Shown here piece by piece: positions 1 to 11,569 of a stretch of DNA of 64,000 bases. Each line of letters opens with the position of its first letter. Within the stretch, counting starts at the first letter, position 1. Under the pieces are notes generated by a model, which made no database searches, was not told where the DNA came from, and worked only from the letters and a program-made list of their open reading frames with translations. A program made the translations under genes and the position numbers. Source of the DNA: Nannobrachium achirus (taxonomy: Eukaryota; Chordata; Actinopteri; Myctophiformes; Myctophidae). The stretch is from NCBI GenBank assembly GCA_963921795.1, contig OY997640.1, forward strand, positions 14,805,781 through 14,869,780. Direction: 5' to 3'.

Positions 1-191
1 GTCTCCACAGCGTCATCTGTCATGCTGTTAGCTTGGAGGACGATGCAACAAAATCAATAGAGACAGCAGTGTGCCAAGTGGGGTAAAAAGCATAATGTAG
101 TTAAGTCCTTAATGTGAGTGATAGAGAACGGATGTTAAGAGAAGGGATGAATGGACCCATTGAAGGGTGCAGTGTTCATTTTGTTGGCTAA
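1..191. other. no gene seen
   Basis: I see no open frame or repeat signature in this stretch. It ends in TAA (189-191), which directly precedes the Harbinger-like terminus. Confidence 0.4.
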
Positions 192-240
192 GGCCTGGTC
201 CACACGTGAAAAATCCAGTGGGCTGACTTCGCCTTGAAAC
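192..240 (+). repeat. PIF/Harbinger-like left terminus
   Basis: The sequence GGCCTGGTCCACACG follows a TAA trinucleotide. Harbinger elements in fish often start with GGSCCTGGTCCACACG-like terminal inverted repeats and duplicate a TAA/TTA target. I did not find a matching inverted copy on the right side, so the element appears broken at that end, or its right end has diverged. Confidence 0.45.
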
Positions 241-325
241 CTTTACGCCTCCACATGGCCCCGTATAGAAAAAAATGTTGAGTCCACAGTCAACGACAAA
301 ACACTATTAAAATGCTGTCAGTAGG

Positions 326-1054
326 ATGCCACACCAACAGGTGGCGATATATCATTCATCCAAAACCCACACTGGCCAATCAGATGCCTGGGGCGAAAAG
401 CCACTACAGGTAGTTCTTCCTGTTTACGTTCACTCCCAAGTAAGCACGCCACGGGAAAGCAACAGAACACATAACACAAGGAGAAAAAAAAGCACCGACA
501 AAGCCGATTCTTTTGTCTGGTCTGACAGTGAGGTCGAGTTATTACTGAATGTAACTTTAGAATATAAAGTTAGTCAAGCTTATGAAAACGTGGACTGGGA
601 CACAGGTAGTACCAAGTACCCGGACATCACAGCTCTGTTCGTGGAACAGTATCCTTCTGAGACCAGCCCAGACTTTCCTCATGGAAAGGAGGATATCAAC
701 AGAAACATAATCACCACCAAGCTAAAGGCGATCCGGACGAAATATAGGGCAGCCATGGACCAAGGTCGTAAGAGCGGTCATGGCAGAGTGATACTGATCT
801 ATTTCGAACTCTGCGAGCAGATCTGGGGTGGACCACCATTCCCTCCGGGTTTGAGACAGGAGATATTGGCCAGGAGGAGTCCATGGAATCCGCGGATGGA
901 ACGTCATCATCACATGCTGAATCCAGAGATTCCTCGACGCCTTCAGCCGCGGTGGTCAAAGAAAGACGAGCTCTACTTCAGGTATTTACATCTGAGTGTT
1001 TGTCTAACGTTTTGGTCTAAAGGCACCCCTGTAAATAACCTTTTCCACCCATAG
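326..1054 (+). CDS. Myb/SANT-like protein of a PIF/Harbinger element
   Basis: This is a 242-residue open frame. Residues about 64-167 form a Myb/SANT-like (trihelix-type) DNA-binding domain, starting near WSDSEVELLLNVTLEYK and ending near ELCEQIWGG. PIF/Harbinger elements encode such a Myb-like partner, which binds the element ends and brings the transposase into the nucleus. The transposase remnant lies next to it on the opposite strand, as in several vertebrate Harbinger elements. A good splice donor (CTTCAG/GTATTT, junction after 979) suggests that coding leaves this exon there and that the last 25 residues are intronic. The domain itself shows no stop, unlike the transposase. The M at 326 is the first in frame and its use is not proven. 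Confidence 0.6.
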   Translation: MPHQQVAIYHSSKTHTGQSDAWGEKPLQVVLPVYVHSQVSTPRESNRTHNTRRKKSTDKADSFVWSDSEVELLLNVTLEYKVSQAYENVDWDTGSTKYPDITALFVEQYPSETSPDFPHGKEDINRNIITTKLKAIRTKYRAAMDQGRKSGHGRVILIYFELCEQIWGGPPFPPGLRQEILARRSPWNPRMERHHHMLNPEIPRRLQPRWSKKDELYFRYLHLSVCLTFWSKGTPVNNLFHP

Positions 1055-1109
1055 CACCCCTGAATTACACTGTTCATTTTTAGAATCATATTAGGCAACA
1101 TAAATATAC

Positions 1110-2174
1110 ATATCTTTCCACATGAAATAAGGGGGACCGTACCTATGTTCCCCAGGTTCTGTGTTCCCCACCCCCGCGAAACACACACAATAATGGGGAG
1201 AAATTACGAATACTAGTGGGACAGGAGGGTACGAGGGAATAATAGGGTTGTCCAAAAGCACACTCTATTACCATTCTGGCTTGACACAGAGAGAGAGCCC
1301 AAAATACTGCTCCTGGACCGTCCTGCCACCACAAGCATACTCCTTCATTAGATAGGGCAGTAGCGGGTACGCTGGGTCACCAAGGAGGAACACTGGAATG
1401 GGCTCCTCATCTTCTACTATTTGTTTGTTTACAGTAGGGGATGGTGCCGTTTTACAGATGGGTGCTCAGCTTTGAGTTAGCAAACACACGGGCGTCATGG
1501 ACACTACCCGGCCATTTAACCACAACATCAATAAATGAATATTTATAATCACACACGGCCTGTATTTTTAGCGAAAACCCTACTCTCTCGGTTCATGAAA
1601 TCCATGGCACCTATTAACGGCGGCTTTATTTCAACATGGGTGCCATCATCGGCACGGGAATACCATGATTAGCGTGAAATCCGGATGTAAGCTCCTCTAC
1701 ACTAGACTGGGTTAACGGTAACTGTATACGACGGGCCCAAATGTACAGTGATGGCTTCACACACTTGCCTTGTTATGTTCAAAACCACCTGAGTCGAGAG
1801 TCCGAAGGCGTTAGCAGTTTTCCGCATCCTCCCCATGTCGCCGAGATAGTAGAGTGTGAGTGCAACCTTCTTCACCACTTCGACAGGCCTCCTCATGACT
1901 GTTGTCTGTCCTTCACTGTAAGGACGAAGCAGCTCACTCAGCTTCAACAACGCTGTCCTCGACATGCGAAAGTTGTCTCGCCACTCTTTCTCGGGAACCA
2001 CTTGATTAACAAATTCCTCCACCAATCTGCGGTCCGACCGGGTTGAATCCAGTATTCACGGGGCCTGCCAGCGCGTCGCCTGTGGCGTCGGCTACTTGTG
2101 CCTAGCAGTGTCCTTAGTTGTGCATTTCTGCGGGTCTGTTCATCGCGGTGGAGAAATAGCAGCTGAACATGCAA
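1110..2174 (-). pseudogene. PIF/Harbinger transposase (HARBI1/DDE_Tnp_4 type), frameshifted
   Basis: Read on the minus strand, homology runs in order: an N-terminal part from about 2174 (REYWIQPGRT), a frame change near 2030, then EKEWRDNFRMSRTALLKL and GQTTVMRRPVEVVKKVA (1702-2025). The DDE domain follows in pieces: [20 protein letters not shown] near 1490-1550 (catalytic D region), VFLLGDPAYPLLPYLM near 1340-1400 (second D region), and LCQARMVIECAFGQ near 1240-1290 (E region). These are hallmark blocks of the HARBI1-like DDE superfamily, which cuts and pastes DNA with a 3-bp TWA target duplication. Several frame changes separate the blocks, so the gene is dead. The order opposite to the Myb-like ORF fits a single decayed Harbinger. 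Confidence 0.8.
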
Positions 2175-2197
2175 CTGTAAACACGATAAAAGTCCCG

Positions 2198-2817
2198 TTA
2201 ACCCTTAAGTGCTGTTCGGGTCATTTTGACCCGTTTTACATTTTCATTTGGAAAAAAAAGGTAGAAGTTAAAAATGTTTCCACCTGAAACTCACTGGCCT
2301 TAAAGATTCTTCTGAGATGAACATGTAAAAAATATATTTTTGCACTACACCCATGCTACACCCCCCCTCATATTTTTTGAACCTTAAGTGCTGTTCGGGT
2401 CATTTTGACCCGGAAGCACAGAAATACACAGTATTATGCCAAAACACAGACACACAGTCACCCCCACTTCTAACACCCCCTTCCGAAGCCCCATTCCGAA
2501 CCCTCCCCCCCTTCCTATAAACATGATCAATATTGCCCAGTATTAAATGAAGTAGTTTTTTTACATGGATTTCAGCTAAATCAGTAAAAACGCCTAGCTC
2601 TTTCAGTGTTTAATGTGATAGAGCAAAGCAGAAATGCAAACATTTACCAAATATATCATATGAATTGTTTGGTATTGAGTCAAAGTCAATGTATCATGAT
2701 GATTTGTTAAGTTAAAATTTATATTAGTGTTGTTTTTTTTAAACCAAATATCCACCGGGTCAAAATGACCCGAACAGAACGAAGGTGTAGTGAATCTGAA
2801 CAGAACTTAAGGGTTAA
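2198..2817 (+). mobile_element. piggyBac-type MITE, copy 1, with TTAA target duplications
   Basis: The left end is TTAA (2198-2201) then CCCTTAAGTGCTGTTCGGGT; the right end is the inverted counterpart ending in AACTTAAGGG then TTAA (2814-2817). Ends beginning CCCTT and a TTAA duplication are the signature of piggyBac elements. Inside are further GGGTCATTTTGACCC palindromes (about 2216-2232, 2397-2412 and 2757-2772). There is no transposase frame, so it is non-autonomous. A second copy in inverted orientation lies at 18449-21524. It sits just upstream of the Harbinger transposase start. Confidence 0.85.
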
Positions 2818-3730
2818 TAGGTTTATAACGACAACGAAGTATTTTCTTAAAATCCACACATCTTCCCATTTCCCTGGATCAGATTTAACAAAGGTTTTAC
2901 TCGACGTCGAAAAAAAATACAGACACAGGGTCCAAGTGTCTGCAGAGGAGCGGGCGCAACGTGCCAATCGGCGCAAATGGGAACGTCCCAGTGCCCAGAA
3001 GGCCGACATTCACCTTGGTGTTTCAGGCGGCACCAGCTGTCCCATTCCCACCCCCACTCAGACCACGGGTGCAAGTGGGACGCCTGCCCCTTTGTGGCCA
3101 AAAAAGATGGACGATATGTACCGTCCCCCTAAATCCCTCTTGGTATGACCCGACCCCTCAGCGACCAGATGTTTGCCTGGACCCCACCCTGTTACTGGAC
3201 CCCGCCCGCCCCCGTCTTGTTTGTTTATTTTTGAATTTTTTTATTAAATGTTTGCTGCTACGGAAGTAGAAAGCGGGAGAAGAGAGACTACTCCGGCGTG
3301 GTAATATGACGTTGTAGTGGCGCGTAAGATGGCGTTGCCAGGCAGAACCTCCGTTTACGGTGTCCACACGGCAAAAGAAATACGCCCGGGTAACAAAAAT
3401 GCACTGCAGCCAGAGTTTTGGAAACTATTCGTCTAGTCCTCCGTTTTCATTTGTTTGTGGACACTCATGGGCAACCGTAAATGTTCCTCCCCGGGCAAGG
3501 ATTTTCCCTGACGAATGTTTTTTCGTCGACTACCTTTTTTTTCACAGACAAAAACGACATAAAAATGACATAAAACTACATGTATGTGGGGAATGCACGT
3601 CTGAAAAGGCCTGTGGTATTCTTATTGCAATTTTTGAAAAATCTTGAAAATGTCTTTGAATATTTTGACCCGATTGTATAAGTGTCTTCTAAATCCGTGT
3701 TTTCTTTTTTAAAAACACGTTTCTATGTCA
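2818..3730. other. possible Harbinger right part, no firm gene
   Basis: A plus-strand open frame continues to 3148 with a basic stretch (SAEERAQRANRRKWERPSAQ) and a Thr/Pro-rich tail. I do not recognise it. It could be a downstream exon of the Myb-like gene. From 3161 to 3730 I see only non-coding sequence with fragments resembling Harbinger ends (TGTCCACACGG at 3360). Confidence 0.25.
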
Positions 3731-3850
3731 GTGGTGCTTAAACCATTTCAGGTCAAGGACCCCCCCAAAATGATATATATTTTGCCACAAAACCCCATCT
3801 CAAAATATTTAGTTCCAGGGACCCCCAGGAGCAAAATTTGAGTTACAAAT
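3731..3850 (+). repeat. hAT-type non-autonomous remnant
   Basis: CAGTGGTGCTTAAACC followed by TTTCAGGTCAAGGACCCCCC resembles the CAGTGGTTCTCAAACT ends and the adjoining text of hAT/Charlie-like MITEs. Similar copies lie at 34478 and 34600. The right terminus was not found. Confidence 0.45.
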
Positions 3851-3903
3851 GTTTGCTCTAAATACATATATTAAAAGATTTGCACAAATTTTCACGACTT
3901 TTC

Positions 3904-3960
3904 AAAAATAGCAGATCTATAAGCTCTCAGTGTGGCACTCGGTGCCGTGCTGTGAGCTTA
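3904..3960. repeat. palindromic mini-foldback, degenerate copy a
   Basis: AAAATAGCAGATCTATAAGC is followed by a CTCAG...CTGTGAGCTTA hairpin. The outer right arm is lost. It belongs to the dispersed 60-75 bp palindrome family. Confidence 0.55.
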
Positions 3961-5037
3961 ATTATTTTTCAGTAGCTAATAAAGTATAAAATAATTCCAG
4001 GTCTAGGGTTAAATCAATAGCCTTAACTTAAAATAAAGTCCTTGAACACCTTGGTATTATAATCTGCCCCCCGCCCCCACCCCTCCTTTCTCTGTAAATA
4101 TATCTTACTAACATTTCTTCCAATATATTGTATTGTAATGTATTGTGTTTTAAGTATTTCTGATAAATTGAGTGAGTAATGGACCACAATGGAAAAAGCC
4201 CCCGGGGGGTTTAGTGATATCCTTTTGCCGTATAACCTTTGACTGTAGTGCCCTGCGCTGTTAACAAACGTGTGAATAAAGCATTCAATCAGTCAAGTGT
4301 AGTTTTGTGTTCCGCTGGTGCTTTTGTATCTTATTTTGTAGTAGTGTTCTTGTGCTTCCTGTCTGCCCTTGTGTAGCTGTCAGCTGTCTTGTCTCCCCAC
4401 CCTGATTGTTGTTAAAGCTACTCACCTGTGTCCTGTTTGCCCCAGCCAATCATTGTGTTAATTGTCCTTGAGTTCACCTGTGGTCTAGTTAGCTCCCTGT
4501 CTATAAATACACCTCTGTTTGCTTCAGTGGAGGTTGTTGCTGGTGGTCAGTGAGCTGTGTTAGTTAAGAGTGCCTATAACCGGTGGTGTGCAGAGCTTTA
4601 TCTTTTCTGTCTCTGGCCCAGGGGTCATCAATTATGTCCGTACACAGTAATGTGTACGTGGCAAAGAATTGGCTTTGTCTGTGGCAAAATGTTAGATGTT
4701 CTGTTTTGCACACCAGCATAATGTTCCTACTGAAGACCCACAGGCACATGCACACATAGACATCAAAGGGGGCTTGAGCCCCTGCCCTTTTATCCGTCTG
4801 TAAAAATTGCCCTCTCCAGACCATGAATGTGTTTTTTACTATGGTGAAAGAAAATGCAAATGCCCTTTTCCATGCCATACCCGAAGGCAGCATTCCAAGA
4901 GAATTGACTTGTTGTCCAAACTATGCTGAACTTGAATGCAGCATCTTTTGTTGAAAGAGTTGCCCTCACTGTCCAGAAATCCACACCACATCTCCAGTAC
5001 TGCCTTTTTTATGCTTAGTTTAGTGCTATGAAGTACT
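3961..5037. other. no gene seen
   Basis: The stretch is AT-rich with no convincing frame. Around 4380-4560 there is sequence like the 5' regions of fish retroelements (runs of CTGTGTCCTG text, then CTATAAATACACC), suggesting an old promoter or LTR fragment. I could not find its partner repeat. Confidence 0.3.
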
Positions 5038-5108
5038 GAAAATAGCAGACCTCCAAGCTCACAACGTGTCGCAGTGTGACGCACTGAGCTTGGAGGTCTG
5101 CTGTTTTC
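5038..5108. repeat. palindromic mini-foldback, copy b
   Basis: Both arms are present: GAAAATAGCAGACCTCCAAG at the left and its complement with GGTCTGCTGTTTTC at the right, 71 bp in all. Compensating changes (CCTCC opposite GGAGG) keep the pairing. Confidence 0.75.
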
Positions 5109-6401
5109 AATATTTTCACCAAAAGGCCTTTTAGAAATTTCAGCCCCCGCCTCTAACATTCTCTGTGCGTACCTGAAGACCCAATTGATAAATGTTATGA
5201 CTGGTTTTAACTCCTACATGCAGATTTGAGGAGATGTTTGTGATTATTTGTTTTACATTAAACAGTTGAACCCTAGCATTCCTAGACTGAGATCTTTAGC
5301 CAAAAATAGCATATGCAAGCTCACATAAGTATGTAGATCGGCTATTTTCAGCAAATAGGCTTGGTGTATAGTCAAGAACAGCAGACCAAGTACAGAGCCA
5401 AGTTTACAAAGTATTGAGGGTTTCATTTAAGTGGTTAAATGAATCCAACATATAACGATGATAGCGCTGTAAAACAAGTCTAGGACTAAATAGTATAGTT
5501 AATCAAAGTTTAGATGTAAAGAAGTTCACTGGAATAATAATTGTAGTGGAATAAAATACATTTACAACTGGTGGCCATTCACTGGTGGGGGAGGCCAGCT
5601 AGTTCATTGGGATGTAAATGTAATTCTGCTTGCCTTTTGTTCCTGCTCGCCTTTTCGCCTTTTGTTCTGTGCATCCTGACAAATGGACATATTGATTTCA
5701 AATAGTGTTTTTATTTATTTATTCACTTTAGCATATTTTAAAATGTGTTTTTTTTTGTTTTTTTTCGATTTCAATTTATTAAAGATCACACTTTCGTTAA
5801 TAACACACTATACAAATAATTTAAAAACACTGTATACATTATGTAATCTTGTTTACATTTTTTATACAAATGTACAACTATTTACAAAAAAGACACGTCA
5901 CACAAAAGACCGTACAGTGGGAAAAATAATTAAAAAACGTAAAAAATAATTAACATGAATGCAGCACACACACACACACACACACACACACGCAGCACGC
6001 ACCTTGACGGGAATATCCAGTGAAACAATTTACATTACAACTGAGACCTCTACAGTTCTGATACGTGCAATATATTCTATTTCGCTGAGAAGAACAACAT
6101 TTGAATAGTATAGATCTACACAGCCTAGGCCTATTATACACACATCAATACCTCTGTCAAATGATGGCCTACAAACTATAACAACTAACCGTTGTGTGCA
6201 GTTATGCCAACGTCCAAGTCCAATTCAACATATGACAACAGCAGTTAATAAAATAATGCAGCAAATAATGAATGCAGTCCGGCCAGATAAGTCATCATGT
6301 ACAATTTGACTACATACTAAGAAATCATTATATTAGGCTATTCATTATCATGGCCATACCTGTGTCCTCTGCGGCTGTAGCCTTTGCCTGTAATTGACCT
6401 G
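5109..6401. other. no gene seen; short CA repeat
   Basis: The stretch is AT-rich with short spurious frames. A (CA)n tract lies at about 5965-5993. I see no coding signal. Confidence 0.4.
5302..5348. repeat. palindromic mini-foldback, degenerate copy c
   Basis: AAAATAGCATATGCAAGCTC and GTAGATCGGCTATTTTC are kept, but the central part is shortened. Confidence 0.5.
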
Positions 6402-6644
6402 TCAGCCACATGCAGTTGTTGATGACTGGCGATGTGAGAGAACTGAGAGCTGGCAATATGTTTTGTCTACTAATGCTTTACCAGCAAGCATAGTTCGAAC
6501 ATAATGAGGAGGCTGCTCAGTTCTGGTCTCCATTGGCCGTGTCTTCACATCGTTGCAGACTGCCACAGCCAGTCTTTTTATAGTCTTTTCTCGCTTTGCA
6601 AGAGCTTCCTTACTCTCGAGGCGTTGGGTACACGCAAACTGAAA
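6402..6644 (-). CDS. possible terminal exon of an unrecognised gene
   Basis: On the minus strand a good acceptor (TGCTTTCAG) precedes an open frame of about 80 residues rich in Lys/Arg (ESKEALAKREKTIKRLAV) ending in a stop at 6402. I recognise no family and see no second exon nearby. It could be a chance frame. Confidence 0.25.
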   Translation of the reverse strand, partial: FQFACTQRLESKEALAKREKTIKRLAVAVCNDVKTRPMETRTEQPPHYVRTMLAGKALVDKTYCQLSVLSHRQSSTTACG

Positions 6645-7039
6645 GCACATAAGATACAACTATTAACAGTTATCACAAGCATTTGGAAAAAAATGATTTA
6701 TGTTGCATGATTTGTCAATGACTACACAATACCAGCAATACTTCCTACAAGAACTACAGCAACTACATTTGTTCAGTACTACAGTACTACAGTACACTTA
6801 AAATAAACGCTGAACCATAATAATAATAATAATAATAAAGCTTTATTTGTATAGCACCTTTCATGACATGAAATGCAGCTCAAAGTGCTTTACGGAGCAG
6901 AAAATGAAGCACAGTTACTTAACAGAAAAAATAAAATACACATGAATACAATAAAGCAGAACAATAAAAACATAAAACATTGAAGAACAATTTCAGAACA
7001 GTGTGGACGTCAATAGCATCAAAGAGATAAAAAAATAAT

Positions 7040-8701
7040 TCAGCTAAAAGCAAGAGTAAAGAAATAGGTCTTGAGCTGTGCTTTAAAGCTATCCACAGAG
7101 GCTGCCTGTCTTAGGTGTAGTGGGAGTTTATTCCAAACTGTCGGTCCGTAGAAGCAGAAAGCTGCTTCACCATATTTTTTATATTTCATTTTAGGCACAT
7201 CGAGTAGGTCAGCACTAGAAGACCTGAGTGGGCGGTTTGGAACGTATCTATGCAGGCAGTCATAGAGGTACGAAGGTGCCAGACCATTTAGAGCTTTATA
7301 AACAAGTAAAATAATTTTAAAATCAATCCTAAAAACAACCGGGAGCCAGTGTAGCGACGCTAAGACTGGAGTAATATGTTCTCTCATCTTAGCTTTAGTT
7401 AAAACTCTGGCTGCCGCATTTTGAACAAGTTGCAAACTGTCAGTTGTTTTCTTTGGCAGACCAGAGAGAAGTGCGTTGCAGTAATCAAGCCGAGAGAAAA
7501 CAAAAGCGTGGATCAGCGTTTTTGCATCGTCCAATGTTAGATAGGCTCTAATTCGCGCAATATTTCTAAGGTGAAAGAAGGCAATCTTGGTGACATGATT
7601 AATGTGTGTATTAAAATTCAATTCAGCGTCAATGATCACTCCCAGGTTCTTTACAGAAGTGTTACTTTCTTTAGACAGGTTACCAAGTCTACTTATTATT
7701 GATTCTCTCTGCGCAGTAGAACCAATTATGAGAACTTCTGTCTTGTCCTCATTTAGTTTGAGAAAGTTCTCACTCATCCAGCATTTTATGCTAGACACAC
7801 ACGTCAGCAATGGGTCTAGAGCACAGGGGTCGTCCGGAGCTACCGAAAGGTACAGCTGGGTGTCATCAGCATAGAAATGGAAATTCACACCGTGAGCGGA
7901 AATAAGTTCTCCCAGCGGCAGTATATAGAGGGAGAATAATAAAGGACCAAGAATTGAGCCCTGTGGAATACCAGAGCAGATGTTGTGTTTGTTTGACTCA
8001 AAGTCAGCTAGATTAACAAAGTAGCTTCTGCCTGTTAGGTAGGAGTAAAACCAGGACAAAGCTGTGCCTGACAGCCCTACCCAGTGTTCAAGACGTTGTA
8101 TTAGAATTGTATGGTCAATTGTGTCAAAAGCCGCCGTTTGATCCAGCAGTAGGAGAACGGATACATTTTTGTTATCAGCAGACACCCTAAGATCATTAAT
8201 TACTTTTAAAAGTGCAGTTTCTGTGCTGTGTCCTTTCCTGAAGCCGGATTGGAATTTGTTGTGCACCTTATTGTTCTGCAGAAATACATCCAATTGATAA
8301 AAGATAATTTTTTCTAGGACCTTGCCCAGAAAAGGCAAATTGGAAATGGGTCTATAATTACACAGCATGGACGGGTCGAGGTTGTGTTTCTTGAGTAAGG
8401 GCTTAACTACGGCCGTTTTCAGTGTTTCTGGAAAGACACCTGATTGTATAGAGTTATTTACTATTTTTAGGATATCTCCAATCACACAGTCTACAACCTC
8501 TTTGAGAAATGGCGTGGGTATTGCATCCAGCGAGCAAGAAGACGATGTCATTTGCGATATGGTTTTACGAAGTTCCTCTTCATCAATTTCACAAAATGAT
8601 ACTAGGCTGCCCCTAGATTTATCTACACTTTTACACATGGCACCATTAACCGCATTTGCATTTGTGACAGTATTATTCATAATACCAGCTCGAATGTTCA
8701 C
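7040..8701 (-). pseudogene. L2 reverse transcriptase (ORF2, C-terminal 553 residues)
   Basis: The frame is open for 553 residues with the classical RT blocks: PLLKKHNLDPSMLCNYRPIS, LLLLDQTAAFDTIDH (block with a catalytic D), GIPQGSILGPLLFSLYI, and FYADDTQLYLSV (YADD catalytic centre). The C-terminus (YKALNGLAPSYLYDCL and PLHLRQAASVDSFKAQLKTY) is typical of L2/CR1-group elements. The usual LDLSAAFDTIDH reads LDQTAAFDTIDH here. The upstream part is in another frame (8745-9293), split by a shift in or near the G run at about 8777-8785, so ORF2 is broken, though the RT portion is still open. Confidence 0.85.
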
Positions 8702-8744
8702 AATTTTGTTGTCAAAGAAGGATGCAAACTCATTACACTTTGCT

Positions 8745-9293
8745 TTAGAGGCAAGGAGTGACTGCTTGTAGGACTGGGGGGGGGTTTAAGAGGCGTTCAA
8801 TAGTGGAGAATAAGACCCTAGCATTGTTCTTGTTCTCATTAATAATTCCGGAAAAATAGGCCTGCCTAGCCAGACGCATGGTTTTATTGTACGTGGCTGT
8901 TAATGACTTAAAAATCTGTAGATGGATAGTTAGTTTATTTTTTCTCCAAGCTCGCTCTGCTTTGCGGCATTGTTTCTTGAGTGAGCGTATATGATCGTTT
9001 ATCCAGGGTGTTTCTTTTACTTTATGTTTCTTTTTAGTTTTCATAGGAGCCACTATATCCAGAGCTGACTCTAATTTAAGATTAAAATGTTGAACCATAT
9101 AATTTACTGAGGGAATATCAGGAAGGGGGGGTGCACATGCAAGATGGCGAGCAAACTCTTCTGCTGCCGATGCCCTGAAAAATCTCTTTTTTATAGTATA
9201 TTCTCTATTGTATTTTTCTAGATCAGAGACAGTCATATTAAAACACAGTAAATAGTGGTCCGATAAGTCAGGCTTAGCGATGATCCTGTCCAT
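8745..9293 (-). pseudogene. L2 ORF2, end of endonuclease and linker
   Basis: This 182-residue frame starts in the end of the apurinic-type endonuclease (PDLSDHYLLCFNM contains the SDH motif) and runs through the basic linker (ETPWINDHIRSLKKQCRKAE) towards RT. It stops after LNPPPVLQ at a homopolymer G/C run, while the RT continues in another frame. The N-terminal catalytic part of the endonuclease is missing. Confidence 0.8.
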
Positions 9294-9869
9294 AGAAATA
9301 CTTAGCCCTCGAAAATCCTGTGCATACTTGCAAGCTCCAACTGGATGGATAAATGGGACATCCTTTTGGCTCCATGGTTAACAGTAGATGTGCAATGGCA
9401 CAACTGGCACTTTTAGTGGCCTTAGATGCCCCTTAGATAGCTCAGACCTTCAAACACAGACAAACACACCGTGAGACATGTTGCGGATTGAGTTTATTTA
9501 CTGCATACTAATTAGTGAAGTGTGGCATGCCACAGGTGAGTTATGGTCAGGGCGGAAATAGGTAACTGGGATTGAAAAGAGATGTAATGCAATAAGGAGT
9601 GGCTGGAGTAAAATTACAGAAAGCAAGAGTAAGAGGCAGCTGAGGCAGAACATCAAACTACAGTGTTTTGACTTACTGGGCAAAGAAAAAGGAAGGTTTT
9701 GTGTCCTTCTAGGTCACAGGCTGCAGGAGGCCTCCCTCCTGCAGCTTTTGGGGCAGGTAAACTTCGGTCAGGTATTTTGGGGCTATGTCCGTGAGGGACG
9801 TGAGGGATGCCTTCACACCCTTCTTCATCATCAGCCTCATCTGCAACGCCAAAATAAAATGAAATAAAC

Positions 9870-9932
9870 AAAATAGCAGTTCTACAAGCTTCACATTGCG
9901 ACGCATTGTGAGCTTGTAGATCTGCTATTTTG
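9870..9932. repeat. palindromic mini-foldback, copy d
   Basis: AAAATAGCAGTTCTACAAGC at the left and GAGCTTGTAGATCTGCTATT at the right pair almost perfectly. Confidence 0.75.
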
Positions 9933-10627
9933 AAGTAGGTATAATGTAGGCTATGTTCTGCAATAATAACAATGTAAATCTATTAAAGGTGTATTCAGTG
10001 ATAATGAAAATGTCTGGGGGTCATCTTGTCCCTTACTGCATGGCCCGTTTGTAAATCTTTCCCTTCTCACAGTGCAGGTTGTGCTGTTCTTTCTTATGGC
10101 ACACAATGTGAACGAGCTTCAGATTTACTCTGGTGAACAGCAGACTGTAGAAATAATCTATGTTGATGTCAGTGCAAAAGAAAAAAAAAAAAGGCTAGAA
10201 CTGGGGGTTTAGCACTGCAGATCCTAACTGTCTGAGTCATAGACTCATTAGACTCATAGAGATTAGATTAGATTAGACCACAACATTTCCTTTTTGTGTT
10301 TTTTGTACTATTATTGATGCGGTCTAACACTGCCACCTAGAGGCGGTAACCTTAACATTCTTTCAAAGAGAAATAGGTATAGGTTTAGGTTTCTTTCAAT
10401 GATGACTAGTCCTGCTGTACCTGTCTTTAACAAAATGTTATGATGCGTTCATTTCCTTTTATCATTCTTTGAATTGCATTTATGCACATGGTGTTATTTT
10501 TTTTATTTTTTTTTGAGTGATTGATTGAACAATTTATTCAGCAAAAATGTAAGCATCACAGGGAAGGACTACAGTCAGACATTGAGGCTTAACCCATTCA
10601 AAACAGGTACACTATGCTTTAACTATT

Positions 10628-10685
10628 GAAAAATAGCAGATATACAAGCTCACAGCGCGGCTGCGAGCTTTTAGATCTGCTAAAA
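10628..10685. repeat. palindromic mini-foldback, copy e
   Basis: AAAAATAGCAGATATACAAG pairs with CTTTTAGATCTGCTAAAA around a short GCGCGGCTGCG centre. Confidence 0.7.
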
Positions 10686-10850
10686 TCAGAAATTTTACCC
10701 GATTCTTTTTCACAAATAAGACAAATAAAATGGGTTATACATTGGCACTAAGCATGCATGTGAATAACCCTTTAGGTTCAGAACAATTACAGATGATCCC
10801 AGATAAATGTAAATGTGTGAAACATTTTTCTTCTGCCATATAGGTCTGTT

Positions 10851-11123
10851 TTAGAGCCTTCCATTTGGTGCAGAGGATATCCCAGGGTTTGTTGAACCTC
10901 CTATCTCCCTTTCATGATCCTGGAACACAGCTCGGTTCCTCTTCTGTTTCCCATCAATTATTGCACTTACATTTGCCTTGCGTATTATGTAAAAATGTTT
11001 CTGTCTCTCTCTCTTCCCAGTTGTGTCTGTTTGTATGGTTAGTTTTCTTTTTCTTCTTTCACCCTGTGTTTTAAATTTCCCTGGGGTGTCATAAGATTCA
11101 CATGCTTTTTGAAGTGTTTCCAT
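10851..11123 (-). other. unrecognised basic open frame
   Basis: A 90-residue minus-strand frame rich in Lys/Arg (ERRKRKLTIQTDTTGKRERQ, then GGSTNPGISSAPNGRL). It looks more like real protein than most shadows here and may be an exon of the same unknown gene family as 11777-12540. No family recognised. Confidence 0.25.
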
Positions 11124-11410
11124 TAAAAAGATTTAAGCGCAGATTTCACACCACTATAGACTCAGAGATTAGATTAGACAACTCAATCCCAGATGATCCC
11201 AGATAAATTTAAAGGCGTGAAACTTATCAAATATTTACATACACAGTAACATTTATTGCCATGTGAGGCCTTTATTGCAACCTAGCCTGAACAAACAACT
11301 TTAGGGTAACAGTACAGAAATATTCTCTCAGGAACATTGAGGTAGGGACATAGACCTACAGAATATAGGCCTATATAAAAAAAAACTAAAATAAAAAAAT
11401 ACTTTGAACA

Positions 11411-11543
11411 TAAAGGCCTATCCATACTTCGAACGAAACCGCCGTTTTCGGTCAAAAGGTCCTTTTCTACCATAAAATTATATAAATTTGCACGTCGGAA
11501 AACACAAACCGAACATTTCGGTCGAAGTATGGAGAGGCCTTAA
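11411..11543 (+). mobile_element. Harbinger-type MITE with TAA duplication
   Basis: Ends AGGCCTATCCATACTTCG and its complement CGAAGTATGGAGAGGCCT form inverted repeats of about 25 bp (11414-11540), flanked on both sides by TAA (11411-11413 and 11541-11543). TAA/TTA duplication and GGCC-type ends fit PIF/Harbinger. The internal 75 bp has no coding capacity. Confidence 0.7.
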
Positions 11544-11569
11544 GACACAGAAAGAGAAATTTTAAGTCA

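Larger units (their letters stand above)
6817..9300 (-). mobile_element. L2-clade LINE, 5'-truncated
   Basis: Minus-strand element. Its 3' end at the left shows the L2-type tail: a region containing AAGTGCTTTGAGCTGCATTT, then GTGCTATACAAATAAAGC, then (ATT)n at 6817-6840. Upstream (to the right) are reverse transcriptase and the end of the endonuclease. Homology stops near 9300 inside the endonuclease, so the copy is 5'-truncated, as usual for LINEs copied by target-primed reverse transcription. I did not find a clear target duplication. Confidence 0.85.
9301..10700. other. no gene seen
   Basis: Non-coding apart from two palindrome copies (9870 and 10628), a poly(A) stretch near 10180 and AGATT repeats near 10260. 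No frame shows family similarity. Confidence 0.4.
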
